64,000 nt of DNA, from contig NZ_VTOJ01000001.1 in assembly GCF_009176545.1 (NCBI RefSeq), positions 1,054,001 to 1,118,000 on the forward strand. The letters run 5' to 3'. The translations under genes were made by a program, and so were the position numbers. Of this stretch, positions 51,322-62,200 are shown piece by piece. How positions within the stretch are numbered: the stretch's first letter is position 1; every line of letters starts with the position of its first letter. The stretch comes from Salinigranum salinum. Lineage in GTDB: Archaea > Halobacteriota > Halobacteria > Halobacteriales > Haloferacaceae. The notes under the pieces are model-generated. The model had not been told where the DNA came from, ran no database searches, and worked only from the letters and a program-made list of their open reading frames with translations.

Positions 51322-52485
51322 TCAGAAGAGAGTGTCGAGTTTGCCGTCGGTGTCGAGGAGGTCCGAGAGCCGTTCGGGGCTGGCCGCGTCGCGCTCGCCG
51401 AACTCGCGCTGGGCCTCGATGGCGACCGCCTGCAGCTCTTTGATCCGCGGGACCGACGTTACCCCCGACAGGAGAACGACCACGGCGACGTACCCCGAGT
51501 CGACCGGGTAGTCGCCGCCGCGGACTTCCATCGTCCCGGTCTCTGATTCGAGCCACTTGCGGCCGTGTTCGATCCCTCGCCGCGAGAGCGCCTCGGGCGG
51601 GCCACTCACGACGACGAGCGCGCGTTCGGTCCCCTGGACGAGACAGGGAAGCGTGAGCCGACCGAGCGTCGCCCGACGGACGAGACTCGACACGCGGTTG
51701 ACCACGTTCGAGTCGTCGACGACCGCCTCCTGCTTGCCGCGGAACCGCGAGAGCAACCCGCCACGCTCGCGGTCGATCGGGGCGGCCGCGTAGCCCACGG
51801 TGGAGACGCCGCCGGACGCGAGGGTGTTGATGATCTCCGAGGAGTCGACGACGCTCTCGGCGACCTGTCCGTCCGTGATCTCGCCGGCCGAAAAGAGGAC
51901 GCCGAGACGGCGCGCGAGCTCCTCGTTGAGTTCGGCGTACCCCTGCTTGACCGACTCGCCGGTCTTGCGCCAGGCGTCGTTGTCGAAGACGATGAGGTTG
52001 TCCACCTCGCGAACGAAGGTCTGGAACGACCGCGCGGCGTTCAGCGTGTAGATCCCGCCCTCGTCGCGTCCGGGGAGGAGGCCGAGTCCGTACACCGGCT
52101 CCGTGTACAGCCGCTTCAGTTCGTGGGCGAGCACCGGCGCGCCACCCGAGCCGGTGCCGCCGCCCAGCCCGGCGACCACGAGGAACGCGTCCACCTCGTG
52201 TGTCGGCGTGTCGTCGAGCGCGCCGAGCACCTCGTCGATGTCCTCGGCCATCACCTCCGCGCCGAGCTCGTTGTCCGCGCCGACCCCGTGACCCTTCACG
52301 CGCGCCTGTCCGACGAGGACGCGGTTCGCGGTCGGGATCGTCTCGAGCCCGAGGAGGTCGGCGCGGGCCGTGTTCACCGCGAGTGCTCCCACGACGAACT
52401 GGCCCTTCGTCTCCCTGTCGTAGCGCACGAGCGCCTCCACCACTTTGCCGCCGGCCTGGCCGACGCCGATGAGTACGAGTTTCAT
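51322..52485 (-). CDS. cetZ: CetZ tubulin-like protein
   Basis: 387 residues. N-terminal GTP-binding motifs GVGQAGGKVVEALV (about 7-20) and the tubulin/FtsZ signature AGLGGGTGSGGAPVLA (105-120) are intact. The second half has the T7-region DNDAWRKTGESVKQGYAELN and STVGYAAAPID, as in haloarchaeal CetZ. It makes GTP-dependent filaments used in cell shape and motility. Divergent from a small membrane-protein gene. Only one copy is visible in the window. Confidence 0.94.
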   Translation of the reverse strand: MKLVLIGVGQAGGKVVEALVRYDRETKGQFVVGALAVNTARADLLGLETIPTANRVLVGQARVKGHGVGADNELGAEVMAEDIDEVLGALDDTPTHEVDAFLVVAGLGGGTGSGGAPVLAHELKRLYTEPVYGLGLLPGRDEGGIYTLNAARSFQTFVREVDNLIVFDNDAWRKTGESVKQGYAELNEELARRLGVLFSAGEITDGQVAESVVDSSEIINTLASGGVSTVGYAAAPIDRERGGLLSRFRGKQEAVVDDSNVVNRVSSLVRRATLGRLTLPCLVQGTERALVVVSGPPEALSRRGIEHGRKWLESETGTMEVRGGDYPVDSGYVAVVVLLSGVTSVPRIKELQAVAIEAQREFGERDAASPERLSDLLDTDGKLDTLF

Positions 52486-52572
52486 GCTGATAATGTCGAA
52501 TGAAATATGGGTCGCGTGGTATTGAACACAGCGGTGGGGGAGTTTAGATACGACCGCTCCCTACCGGCGGAC

Positions 52573-52869
52573 GTGACCGACCCGTTCCCCCCACCGTCAC
52601 CCGGTCCGTCGCGCGAGCGGCTCGCCGTCAGACTCGGCTGTACGGCGGTCGCCGCCGGTGTCTCCGTCGTCGTCTTCCGCGACGTCGTGACGGAGGCGCT
52701 TCCGCTCCTGTGGCCGCCGACCGATCCCGTCTCGCGGTGGGTCGGGCTGGTGACCGTCCTCGCCGTCTCGTTTCTCGTGTTGCCGGGCGTCGTCGGGACG
52801 CTCGTCGCCGATCGTCTCTACGACGCCGTTCAGGACTCTCCGGACGAGGCCGTCGAGGGGCGCGACTGA
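52573..52869 (+). CDS. small membrane protein (98 aa)
   Basis: 98 residues from GTG 52573 (VTDPFPPPSPGPSRERLAVR); an in-frame ATG at 52507 would add 22. A proline-rich N-terminus precedes two hydrophobic stretches (LGCTAVAAGVSVVVF and VGLVTVLAVSFLVLPGVVG). The C-terminus is acidic. A TATA-like TTTAGATAC (52541-52549), about 28 bp upstream of the GTG, supports this start. It is divergent from cetZ and convergent with btuD (40 bp overlap of ends). Unknown function. Confidence 0.65.
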   Translation: MTDPFPPPSPGPSRERLAVRLGCTAVAAGVSVVVFRDVVTEALPLLWPPTDPVSRWVGLVTVLAVSFLVLPGVVGTLVADRLYDAVQDSPDEAVEGRD

Positions 52870-54224
52870 CTCCGCCCGCGGTCGTCCCCGATCGACTCCT
52901 CGCCGGTCGTCGTCGATCCTTCGCCGTTCGTCGTCGACACCTCGTTGCCCGTCGCCGGTTCGGTCTCGTCCCCGTCGGTGGTGCTGTCGATCGGGTTCGA
53001 CGGACCGACGGCGGTCTCGATCGCTCCGAGCACGTCCTGTCTGTCGACGGATGTTCCCCGCTCGCGGAGCCGATCGTACGCGTCTTCGCCTCGCTCGCCG
53101 GCGAAGTTGCGCGCTGCGAACGGCCGGCGTTCGACGAGGACGATCTCGTCTGCCGCCGCCGCGGCCTCGAGGTTCGGGAGGTTGCCGTCGCCGACCTCGA
53201 CGTCGGCGACGACCACGGCGTCGGCAGCCGCCACGCGCGAGTCGACCTCGCGTCTCGCCGCCTCGTCGACGCCCGCGTACGGCGGGACCGTCACGACGTC
53301 GAGCCCGAGGTGGCGGGCGGTCTCGGTGTCCGTGTCGCCCTCGTTGAGCGCGCCCACCGTGACGGTGTAGCCCGCCGCCGACAGGAGGTAGAGGACGCGT
53401 GCGGCGCTCCCGCCGCCGCCGACGACGTGGATCCGCCCCGCCGACCCGCCGCTCGGTTCGGGCAGCGCCGTGACGTACACCGAGCCCGTCACGGGGTGGC
53501 GGGAGACGACGGCGTTGGCCTCGAACGCCTCGCGCAGCCGTGGTTCGGTCAACACCTCCCTCGGCGGTCCCGACGCGAGTACCTCGCGCCCGGCGAGCAA
53601 CACCAGTCGGTCGCAGTAGTGCGCCGCGAGGTTCAGGTCGTGGATGGCCGCGACGGCGGTCTTCCCCTCCCCGACGAGTTCCCGGACGAGTTCGAGCGTC
53701 CGGACCTGGTGGTTGATGTCGAGGCTCGCCGTCGGTTCGTCGAGGAGGACGACCGGTGTCTCTTGGGCGAGCGCACGGGCGATGAGTACCCGCTGCCGCT
53801 CACCGCCCGAGATCTCGGTGACGCCCCTGTCCGCGAGGCCGACGACGTCGGTCCGCTCCATCGCTCGGTCGACCGCCGCCCTGTCTTCGGGTCGCCACGT
53901 GCCGAACCGTGATCGGTGCGGAGTCCGGCCCATCTCGATCGCCTCTCGAACGGAAAAGTCGAACGACAGCGACGTCGTCTGCGGGACCGTCGCGACGAGT
54001 CGACTCGCCGCCCGCGAGGAGAGGTCGTGGACGTTCTCGCCGGCGACGCACACGCGCCCCCGGGCGGGCGAGAGCGCTCCGTTGATCGTCCGCAAGAGCG
54101 TGGTCTTGCCCGCGCCGTTCGGGCCGACGAGACCGACGAACTCCCCTGCCGAGACGGTCGTCGATACCCCGTCGAGCACGTGGTCGCCGCCCAGCGTGAC
54201 CACGAGCTCCTCGACCGAGATCAC
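52830..54224 (-). CDS. btuD: BtuD-type ABC transporter ATPase with extra C-terminal domain
   Basis: 464 residues from GTG 54224. The ATPase is standard: Walker [12 protein letters not shown] (about 34-44), signature [16 protein letters not shown], Walker [13 protein letters not shown], switch His in AAIHDLN. Residues about 270-410 form a second Rossmann-like domain ([20 protein letters not shown] then [20 protein letters not shown]), and the C-terminal 55 residues are low-complexity acidic. The pair BtuCD imports cobalamin, here in the inner membrane with energy from ATP. Overlap with btuC is 4 bp (GTGA). The extra domain is unusual compared with bacterial BtuD. Confidence 0.88.
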   Translation of the reverse strand: MISVEELVVTLGGDHVLDGVSTTVSAGEFVGLVGPNGAGKTTLLRTINGALSPARGRVCVAGENVHDLSSRAASRLVATVPQTTSLSFDFSVREAIEMGRTPHRSRFGTWRPEDRAAVDRAMERTDVVGLADRGVTEISGGERQRVLIARALAQETPVVLLDEPTASLDINHQVRTLELVRELVGEGKTAVAAIHDLNLAAHYCDRLVLLAGREVLASGPPREVLTEPRLREAFEANAVVSRHPVTGSVYVTALPEPSGGSAGRIHVVGGGGSAARVLYLLSAAGYTVTVGALNEGDTDTETARHLGLDVVTVPPYAGVDEAARREVDSRVAAADAVVVADVEVGDGNLPNLEAAAAADEIVLVERRPFAARNFAGERGEDAYDRLRERGTSVDRQDVLGAIETAVGPSNPIDSTTDGDETEPATGNEVSTTNGEGSTTTGEESIGDDRGRSQSRPSTASSGES

Positions 54225-55240
54225 AGCCGGCGCACCTCCCGCGAGCGGAGGAGGTAGACGAAGAAGGGCGCGCCGACCGCGGCGGTGACGATCCCCACCG
54301 GGAGTTCGGCGGGTCCCGACCGCGCGACGGTGTCGGTGACGACGAGAAAGGCCGCGCCACCGAGCGCCGACGCGGGGAGCAACACGCGGTGGTCGGGGCC
54401 GACGACGAGCCGCATCATATGTGGCACTACGAGCCCGACGAAGCCGATGACGCCCGAGACGGCGACGGCGGCCGCCGTGACGAGGCTGGCGAGCGCGAGC
54501 AGGAGTCGCTTGGTACGCTCGACCTCGATGCCGAGCGAGTGGGCGTCCTCCTCGCCGAGCAACAGGACGTTGAGGTCTCTGGTGTACACGAGCAACACGA
54601 CGAAGACCGGCGGGAGGACGACGAGCGTGGCCCGCACGTCGCCCCACGAGGCGTCGTGGAGGTGGCCCATGAGCCAGAAGACGGCGCGGTTGAGGCTCTC
54701 GCCCGTCTGGAGGAGGAGAAACGAGACCACCGCTCCCAGGAAGGTCTGGACGGCCAGCCCCGCCAGCAGGAGCGTCGCCACGGGCGTTCGGCCGTTCTCG
54801 GTGGCGACGAGGTAGACGGTGAAGGCGGCGACGACCGCGCCGACGAACGCCGCCGCCTGCAGGCCGATGCCGAACGGGAGCGCGGGCAGGGCGATCGAGG
54901 CGACCGCGCCGACCGCGGCACCGGAGGAGACGCCGACGATCGAGGGATCGGCCATCGGGTTGCGAAAGAAGCCCTGCATGACGACGCCGGCGGTCGCGAG
55001 GGCGAAGCCGACGACGGCGGCGAGCGTGATCCGGGGCATCCGCACGCGCTGGACGATGACCGTGGCCTCCTGCGGCACGTCGAACGCGACCCCTGGCAGA
55101 GCGTCGAGGACGATCCGCGCGACCGTGGTCGGCGGAATGCTGACGGGGCCGACCCCGGCGCTCGCGACCATGGCGACCGCACAGACCGCGGCGAGCCCGA
55201 CCGACCAGCCCACGGCTCGGACGCGCACGTCCCGGGCCAT
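54221..55240 (-). CDS. btuC: BtuC/FecCD-type ABC transporter permease
   Basis: 339 residues from ATG 55240 ([20 protein letters not shown]), about nine to ten helices. The FecCD hallmarks are seen: [20 protein letters not shown] followed by [21 protein letters not shown], and the later [20 protein letters not shown] coupling-helix segment. It forms the membrane channel of the vitamin B12 (or other corrinoid/siderophore) importer with BtuD. A solute-binding protein gene (btuF) is not adjacent here. AT-rich ACGTAAATACGTG about 20-30 bp upstream is the likely promoter. Confidence 0.88.
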   Translation of the reverse strand: MARDVRVRAVGWSVGLAAVCAVAMVASAGVGPVSIPPTTVARIVLDALPGVAFDVPQEATVIVQRVRMPRITLAAVVGFALATAGVVMQGFFRNPMADPSIVGVSSGAAVGAVASIALPALPFGIGLQAAAFVGAVVAAFTVYLVATENGRTPVATLLLAGLAVQTFLGAVVSFLLLQTGESLNRAVFWLMGHLHDASWGDVRATLVVLPPVFVVLLVYTRDLNVLLLGEEDAHSLGIEVERTKRLLLALASLVTAAAVAVSGVIGFVGLVVPHMMRLVVGPDHRVLLPASALGGAAFLVVTDTVARSGPAELPVGIVTAAVGAPFFVYLLRSREVRRL

Positions 55241-55445
55241 CTCGAATACAACCGCAGTTTCAATACGTAAATACGTGTTGTACTCGGGATGCACCGACGG
55301 CGACCGCCGATGTCCTCGACTACGCCCGACTGCGAGACGCGATCCCGAGTGTGTCTCACGGCTCTCGAGCCCAACTCGACGGCGTCACCGGAGACGGACA
55401 CGCCCAGACCACAACCGTATTACGGCGTCGTCTCCCTCGTCGGGT

Positions 55446-55724
55446 ATGGTCGAGAACGTCATCTGGCCCGCGTACTTCGACGCCGCCCTCACCCGCTCCG
55501 AGGGGCGCCGGGTCGCCCTGGACCAGGCGGTCGAAGAGCCGACCGTCGACGAGCTCGCGAAAGCCGTCCAGCAGGTCGGCTACGACGCGGTCATCGAACG
55601 CGACAAGACCTACTCCCGGGAGTACGAACAGCGCGGTCGAGTGCTCGTCCAGGGGGCCGACGACGCCTCGAAGAACGACCTCGTGCAGGCCGTCGCCGCC
55701 TACGTCACCATCCTCCGCGACTGA
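55446..55724 (+). CDS. srp19: signal recognition particle subunit SRP19
   Basis: 92 residues ([20 protein letters not shown]). [28 protein letters not shown] and [20 protein letters not shown] match archaeal SRP19, which binds 7S RNA and helps SRP54 join the particle. The start ATG 55446 is standard. It precedes gar1 by 20 bp, a conserved haloarchaeal pairing, so co-transcription is likely. The 7S RNA gene is not in the window. Confidence 0.95.
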   Translation: MVENVIWPAYFDAALTRSEGRRVALDQAVEEPTVDELAKAVQQVGYDAVIERDKTYSREYEQRGRVLVQGADDASKNDLVQAVAAYVTILRD

Positions 55725-55743
55725 TGTCGGGGGAGGACCGTCG

Positions 55744-55968
55744 ATGAAGCGCGTCGGCACCGTCTCCCGGATCGCACAGGGGGTCGCCATCGTCCGACTC
55801 GACGACGACCCTCCCGAGATCGGAACGCCCGTCGTCGACGACTCGCTGTCGCGGGTCGGCCGCGTCGTCGACGTGTTCGGCCCGGTCGACCGGCCGTACG
55901 TGGCGGTCTCGCCGTCGAGCGGCGTCACTCTCGCGTCGCTCGTCGGCTCGAAGCTGTACGCGCGCTGA
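55744..55968 (+). CDS. gar1: H/ACA ribonucleoprotein protein Gar1
   Basis: 74 residues (MKRVGTVSRIAQGVAIVRLD). The small beta-barrel signature includes the Gar1 phrase PEIGTPVVDDSLSRVGRVVD then VFGPVDRPYVAVSP. It is the H/ACA sRNP component that speeds turnover of guided pseudouridylation with Cbf5, Nop10 and L7Ae. It is 20 bp after srp19. The next gene starts 59 bp downstream. Confidence 0.93.
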   Translation: MKRVGTVSRIAQGVAIVRLDDDPPEIGTPVVDDSLSRVGRVVDVFGPVDRPYVAVSPSSGVTLASLVGSKLYAR

Positions 55969-56026
55969 TGTGTGTCGGGAACGGGGAACGAAAAACGCCA
56001 AACCCCTGCCCCCGAAACGCGGAGGC

Positions 56027-57085
56027 ATGAAGCCTCGCGTCTACGGCGGCATCGCGTTCGCCGCCCTCCTCTTTCTCCTCGTCCAGCTGGGTGCACTGGC
56101 GCTCGTCCCGACGTTCTACGCCGAGGGGTACCAGCAGGTAGAGGATCCGACCGACCCCGCGAACAGCCTCCTGTACATCGGCGCGATCCTCGTCGCGACG
56201 GCGTTGATGCTCGCCGCGTTCAAGTACGACTTCGACTGGGCCGTCCGCGGCGTCGTCGTCTTCACCTCCGGTCTCCTGTCGTGGTACGTCTTCGCCGTCC
56301 TCGTTCCCGGCGTGGCCGCGCTCGTACTCGCGGCCGGCGTCGCGGTCGCGCTCCTCGTCCACCCCGAGTGGTACGTCATCGACACCGCTGGAGTGTTGAT
56401 GGGTGCGGGTGCCGCGGCCCTCTTCGGGATCAGCTTCGGGGTGCTCCCCGCGATCGTCTTGCTCTCTGTGCTCGCCGTCTACGACGCCATCTCGGTGTAC
56501 GGGACGCGGCACATGCTCGACCTCGCCGAGGGCGTGATGGACCTCCGCATCCCCGTCGTGCTCGTGATCCCCACCAGCCTCTCGTACTCGCTCCTCGACA
56601 CCGACTTCTCCGGTGCGAACGAGGTCCACAGCGCCGATGGGGACGAGGAGACGGCGGCCGACGGAGCGACAGCCGATGGCGGGGACCACGACGAGGACGA
56701 CGTCGCCGACGAGCTGGCGAACGGCGAGGGGAACGGCTCCGACACCGACACGGACCCGGCGGCCGACGACGAGTCGGTCCGCGACGCCTTCTTCATCGGT
56801 CTCGGCGACGCCGTCATGCCGACCGTGATGGTCGCCAGCGCGGCGTTCTTCTCGCCGGCCGCGTCGCTCGGCATCGCCTCGCTCTCGGCGCTGAACGTCC
56901 CTGCACTGACGGCGATGATCGGCACGCTCCTCGGTTTCTTCGTGCTGATGTGGGCCGTGACGAAGGGCCGCGCCCACGCGGGGCTCCCCCTGCTCAACGG
57001 CGGTGCCATCGGCGGCTACCTCCTCGGCTCGGTGATTGCGGGCGTCCCGCTCGTCGAAGCGTTCGGCCTCGCGTCGTACCTGTAG
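56027..57085 (+). CDS. presenilin-like A22 family intramembrane protease
   Basis: 352 residues with about nine hydrophobic segments. LAVYDAISVYGT and FFIGLGDAVMP carry the two catalytic aspartates (YD and GxGD); GLPLLNGGAIGG is the third, PAL-like motif. A 65-residue acidic loop between YD and GxGD (DEETAADGATADGGDHDEDD...) takes the place of the large presenilin loop. It cleaves membrane proteins inside the bilayer. The frame opens upstream, but ATG 56027 (MKPRVYGG) fits the family. It is probably in the srp19-gar1 transcription unit. Confidence 0.9.
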   Translation: MKPRVYGGIAFAALLFLLVQLGALALVPTFYAEGYQQVEDPTDPANSLLYIGAILVATALMLAAFKYDFDWAVRGVVVFTSGLLSWYVFAVLVPGVAALVLAAGVAVALLVHPEWYVIDTAGVLMGAGAAALFGISFGVLPAIVLLSVLAVYDAISVYGTRHMLDLAEGVMDLRIPVVLVIPTSLSYSLLDTDFSGANEVHSADGDEETAADGATADGGDHDEDDVADELANGEGNGSDTDTDPAADDESVRDAFFIGLGDAVMPTVMVASAAFFSPAASLGIASLSALNVPALTAMIGTLLGFFVLMWAVTKGRAHAGLPLLNGGAIGGYLLGSVIAGVPLVEAFGLASYL

Positions 57086-57315
57086 GCCGCCGGCGATGCA
57101 TGAGCGGTCGGCGTCCAGCGACCGTCTGCGAACAGGCGGCACGCTCGTGGCGACGTCGGTTTCGACCCCGGGGCGGCGTGCCACACGACCGCGAACACCC
57201 CGTGGCAGCTCTCACACGCTCACACGGTGGGCGTGGCCGCGGCATCGTACATGAACGTTCGGCGTGCCACCGGACGACAGTGGCCGAGTGAGGCAACGGC
57301 GACCCCAGCGACGCG

Positions 57316-57801
57316 TTACGTCTCCGGCTCCGGCTGCCCCGACCGCACCTTCACCGCCATCCCCGTCTCGAAATCCCGCATCGCCGCGGCGGAGAGCTCC
57401 GCTCGGCCGACCGCGAGCAGCGTGTCCGACGGGGTCACGACGACGACCTCGTCACCCGGACGGACGGCGGGATCGACGTCCCGCACGAACTTCGCGAAGG
57501 CGTTCTTGCCGTCGCGGACGAACGGTTCGGACTCGTCGCCGACGACGACGCGGTACGCCGGTTCGTCGAGCGCGGCGAGCAGACGCCGCCCCCCCTCGAC
57601 CCCGAGGGTGAACCGCCCGTCGACGGCGTACGTGACCAGTCGACCGGCGTCGGCGTGAACCTGGCTGGGACGCCCACTCGAGGTCCGATCGATCCGGAGG
57701 GTCTCGGCCGGGGGGAACAGCCCAGCTCCCGCGCCGCGCCCGAACTGGTAGTCGGCGACCGTCCGCAACTGGCGCAGGTCGCGCTCGTCCGCGTCGCTCA
57801 T
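57316..57801 (-). CDS. PUA domain-containing protein
   Basis: 161 residues from ATG 57801 (MSDADERDLRQLRTVADYQF). Residues about 75-150 form a PUA domain: AFAKFVRDVDPAVRPGDEVV and VTPSDTLLAVGRAELSAAAM. The first 70 residues (GRGAGAGLFPPAETLRIDRT) resemble the leading part of archaeosine-transglycosylase-like PUA proteins. An RNA-binding role is likely; no catalytic site is seen. Monocistronic. Confidence 0.83.
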   Translation of the reverse strand: MSDADERDLRQLRTVADYQFGRGAGAGLFPPAETLRIDRTSSGRPSQVHADAGRLVTYAVDGRFTLGVEGGRRLLAALDEPAYRVVVGDESEPFVRDGKNAFAKFVRDVDPAVRPGDEVVVVTPSDTLLAVGRAELSAAAMRDFETGMAVKVRSGQPEPET

Positions 57802-57922
57802 GACCGATCCTCCCCGTGGTGTGGACAAAACCCTTCGGCTTCCGGTCTCCCCGCTGTGATCACTGCTGACACGGGCGGTCGAGACAGCAACTCATATACC
57901 CGTGAATTACTGAGAGGCGGTC

Positions 57923-58090
57923 ATGAACGTCAGACTCGCGCTCGCCGGCGTCTGTCTCCTCCTGGCGAGTAGCGGCCTGTTCGCCGCGAGCAACGCCCCG
58001 AACGGCGTCCCGCTCGTCCTCGCTCTCGCTGCCGTCTGCGGTGCCACCGTCGCACTCGCCCGCTTCGGCACCCGCCGTGGCGCCGCGTAG
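57923..58090 (+). CDS. small membrane protein (55 aa)
   Basis: 55 residues (MNVRLALAGVCLLLASSGLF) with two hydrophobic segments (residues 3-22 and 29-46) and a basic end (RFGTRRGAA). GAGAGGCGG 5-13 bp before the ATG resembles a ribosome-binding site, and CTCATATACC about 35 bp upstream a TATA box. Function unknown. Confidence 0.6.
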   Translation: MNVRLALAGVCLLLASSGLFAASNAPNGVPLVLALAAVCGATVALARFGTRRGAA

Positions 58091-58271
58091 ACCGTCATCG
58101 CCGTGGGCTACTTCGTCCCCTCTTGATCGCTACCACGACAGTGTCGTGACTCCGGTGAACAGAGTGGTCAGAAACGCTACTGACGGCTCACGCTACGCCG
58201 CGTTTCGTCGTCCCGGAGCCGTCAACGGGCCGAGCGGATCGGGTGGTCCGGGGCTCGGATCCCGGAGCGGT

Positions 58272-58769
58272 TCACAGCAGGAACGTCTCCTGGCGCTCGG
58301 AGAGGTCGAGGAAGGCGTCCGCCGCCTCGACGAGTTCGTCGGCCGTCGACTCCGAGAACGCCATCACCTCCACCCGGACGCCCTCGTGGCGGAGGTGCGA
58401 ACAGAGCCGCGAGAAGTCGCCGTCGCCGGTACAGAGCACCACGCTGTCGACGTGTGAGGCGAGGGTCACGGCGTCGAGGCTCATCCCGACGTCCCAGTCG
58501 GCCTTCTTCGACCCGTCGCCGAACGTCTTGATGTCCTTGATCTTCGTCTCGAAGCCGATGTCGACCAGCGCGTCGAAGAAGCGCTCCTCGTCGGGCGAGT
58601 CCGCCCGGATGACGTAGGCGATGGCACGGACCAGTTCGCGGCCGGAGACGCTCTTCTCAAGGAGCGCGGAGTAGTCGATGTTCCGCGAGTAGAGGCTGTG
58701 TGCGGAGTGATAGAGGTTCTGCGCGTCGACCAGCACGGCGACCCGCTGGTGAGGGTGGATCTCGGTCAT
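58272..58769 (-). CDS. NYN domain (LabA-like PIN nuclease) protein
   Basis: 165 residues from ATG 58769 (MTEIHPHQRVAVLVDAQNLY). VLVDAQNLYHS carries the first acidic residue, KKADWDVGMSLDAV the second and VVLCTGDGDFSRLCSHLR the third, the NYN/PIN metal site, so it may cut RNA. Length and order match haloarchaeal NYN proteins. Cytosolic. Specific targets are unknown. Confidence 0.9.
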   Translation of the reverse strand: MTEIHPHQRVAVLVDAQNLYHSAHSLYSRNIDYSALLEKSVSGRELVRAIAYVIRADSPDEERFFDALVDIGFETKIKDIKTFGDGSKKADWDVGMSLDAVTLASHVDSVVLCTGDGDFSRLCSHLRHEGVRVEVMAFSESTADELVEAADAFLDLSERQETFLL

Positions 58770-59221
58770 TGACGAACGACGCAGGCCCACGGACTAACGG
58801 TTGTCGGTCCGGCGAGACGTGTGTCTTCGAGAGGATTTCACCCGTCGGCGTCGTCGCGCGTGCTGTGGCCGGTTCACGGACCTCGCCGGACGTGCCTCAC
58901 GCGCGCTGTCAACCGTCCCCGTCGGAGGCTCGGTTCCGTGAACGTCCAGTGCCGTGTCCGGTCTTCCGGAGCAGGACTCCACCAGTGAAGGGTGGCAGTG
59001 TCGTACGTCGTGAGTGGGGAGTTCGGAGCAGCGGACGACGGCGAACCGTGCTGTTCGCTCAGTCCAACAGCATCAAAGCGACGCCACGGGGAGTTCCACG
59101 GGCGGATTCCAGTCGAGGAGTTCACTCGAGCAACAACTTTATGACCAATTGGTGTACAACACTGTACTCGTAGATGATCAGTACATCAAAAAAACATATG
59201 GATCGATAAATTTCACTGGAT
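58770..59221. other. 452-bp gap before the malectin-repeat gene
   Basis: No gene. The right 90 bp (59135-59221) is AT-rich and holds the presumed promoter of the secreted protein, with a 14-bp inverted repeat GTACA-ACAC-TGTAC at 59154-59167. Confidence 0.5.
59154..59167. promoter_or_regulatory. 14-bp inverted repeat in the malectin-gene promoter
   Basis: GTACA (59154-59158) and TGTAC (59163-59167) around a 4-nt spacer, 55 bp before the start codon, in an AT-rich stretch. It could bind a dimeric regulator. Confidence 0.35.
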
Positions 59222-62200
59222 ATGAATACGCTCGATCTAACACGAATAACGGCCCGGTCGAGGGGCGTGCAACTGGTCGCGGCCGTCTGTTCTCTGCTCG
59301 TGGTGACAAGTCTCATGACCGTGGGCGTCGGACTCTCGAGCGCCCAGACCGACGAGTCTCCTGTCGTGTTCGCGGTCAACGCGGGCGGACCGGCGTACAC
59401 TGCGAGCGATGGGACCGTCTACCAGGCCGACACGAACTTCGACGGTGGGGCGAGTTTCCAGACCGGTTCGGCCGGGACGCCGTCGGATCCCGAAATCGAG
59501 AGCACGACCGACGACCTCCTGTATCAGTCCGAACGGTACGGGACCTCGTTCGGGTACGACGTGTCGGTACCGGACGGGACGTACGAGGTGACGGTACAGT
59601 TCGCCGAGATCTATCAGGGTGTTTCCTCGAACGACGTGCCGGACTCGTCGGGTCCGACCGACGGGACCAACGAGAACGACCGGGTGTTCGACGCGTCGAT
59701 CGAGGGGACGACGGTGCTCGACGGCTACGACATCTTCGCCGAGGTCGGCCCGCTCACCGCGACCCAGAAGACGTACACGGTCGAGGTCACCGACGGGACG
59801 CTGAACCTCGACTTCGACGCGGTCAACAACAACGCCAAGATCAGTGCTATCAAAGTCTCGAGCGCCCAGACCGACGAGTCTCCCGTCGTGTTCGCGGTCA
59901 ACACGGGCGGACCGGCGTACGCTTCGAGCGATGGGACCGTCTACCAGGCCGACACGAACTTCGACGGCGGGACGGTTTTCCGGACCGGTTCGGCCGGGAC
60001 GCCGTCGGACCCCGAAATCGAGAGCACGACCGACGACCTCCTGTATCAGTCCGAACGGTACGGGACCTCGTTCGGGTATGACGTGTCGGTACCGGACGGG
60101 ACGTACGAGGTGACGGTACAGTTCGCCGAGATCTATCAGGATGTTTCCTCGAACGACGTGCCGGACTCGTCGGGTCCGACCGACGGGACCAACGAGAACG
60201 ACCGGGTGTTCGACGTCTCGATCGAGGGGACGACGGTGCTCGACGGCTACGACATCTTCGCCGAGGTCGGCCCGCTCACCGCGACCCAGAAGACGTACAC
60301 GGTCGAGGTCACCGACGGGACGCTGAACCTCGACTTCGACGCGGTCAACAACAACGCCAAGATCAGCGCTATCAAAGTGACCACAGTCGACGGTGACCCC
60401 GTCGGTGACTCGCCGACCTCCGACGCGATCTACCGGGTGAACGCCGGCGGCAGCCAGCTTTCGGCTGCGGACGGCGGTGGCGACTGGCTCGCCGACACCG
60501 CCTCCGATCCCGCCGCCGACACGAACGCCGGCGCCGCGAACAGCAAGGCGTACTCGACGTCGGACGACATCCCGACCACGGGATCGGTTCCCGCGACGAC
60601 ACCCTCCGAGGTGTTCGAGACCGAGCGCTACGATCCGGGCTCGGGCGACGAGATGTCGTGGAATATCCCGGACGTCACGGGTGGCGAGACGTACGAAGTG
60701 CGGCTGTACTTCGCCGAGATCTACCACACCTCGGACGGCCAGCGGGTGTTCGACGTCTCCATCGAGGGGACGACCGTGCTCGACGACTACGACATCCACG
60801 CCGACGTCGGCCACGACACCGGCACCGTCAAAACGTTCACCGTCGAATCCAGCGCGGAACTCGACATCGACTTCACCCGCGAGACGGGCAACCCGAAGGT
60901 CGCCGCGATCGAGGTCGTCCCCGTCGACGGGACGGGCAACACCGCGCCGACGATCGACGCGATCGCGGATCGGACCGTGGTCGAGGGTGATTCGATCGAC
61001 GTCTCGGTGAGCGCGTCGGACGCCGACGGCGACAGCCTGTCACTGTCGCTCGGGCAGGCGCCCGGCTTCGTCTCGCTGACCGACGACGGCGACGGAACCG
61101 GCACGGTCAGTGTCGACACGGCGGCGGGCGACGCCGGTACCTACACCGTGGACGTGGTGGCCGACGACGGAACCGCCACGACGACCGAGAGCTTCACCGT
61201 GACCGTCGACGACGGGACGAACACCGCGCCGACGATCGACGCCATCTCGGATCGGACCGTGGCCGAGGGTGATTCGATCGACGTCTCGGTGAGCGCGTCG
61301 GACGCCGACGGCGACGGCCTGTCGCTGTCGCTCGGGCAGGCGCCCGGCTTCGTCTCGCTGACCGACGACGGCGATGGGACGGGGACGGCGACGATCGAGC
61401 CACAGACGGGTGACGCCGGCACCTACACCGTGGACGTGGTGGCCGACGACGGGACCGACACGACGACCGAGAGCTTCACCGTGACCGTTGAATCGGACTC
61501 GACCTCCGGCGAGGTGACGATCGCGGTCAACGAGAACGGCGGGATCGACACGTCGACGTACAGAACTGGCTCGTTCGAGATCAGCAACACGGGTGACGAA
61601 CCGATCGAGTCGATCACGATCGATCTGCGGTCGTCGATCCTGCCCGATCTAGTGTTCGATCCGGAGGGGACGGCCGGCGACGACGCGGCCAAGGGCTTCG
61701 TGCTCGACGAGGACAACACTGGTGGCACCGTCCAGTCGAGTTTCTCGAACCCGCACAACGGCGTCGACGGTTCTGACGGCTACGACACGCTGACGATCAC
61801 TTTCGGCTCGTTCCAGCCGGGCGAGTCGATCGCGTTCTCGGCGGACAACGATCCCACGAGTATCAAGGGCGCGGGGAGCGGCCAGCAGACGGAGGCCGGT
61901 CCCGTCTCCGGGCTGGAGCTCACGGGATCGACGGTGACGACCGAGTTCGGCGACGGTGCGACGGTGGAGACGTCGCTGTTCAGCGACGGGAGCAACGGCG
62001 GGTCGCAGGCGGTCGGTGACGGGGAGGTGGCGGCCGCCCCGACGATCGGCGTGGACGGCGTGTCGCTGTCGTCGACGACGCTCTCGTCGGATCACACCGC
62101 CGCGACGGTGACCGACGCCAGCCAGACCGTGACCGTCACGGGCGAGCCCGGGAGCACGGTCACGCTGCTCCGGGTCGAGGCCGAACTCAACCTCGAGGAC

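Noticed and set aside
59237-60814. 525-codon frame antisense to the malectin repeats
   Set aside because: Its internal repetition simply mirrors the duplicated sense-strand gene; no motif or promoter supports it.
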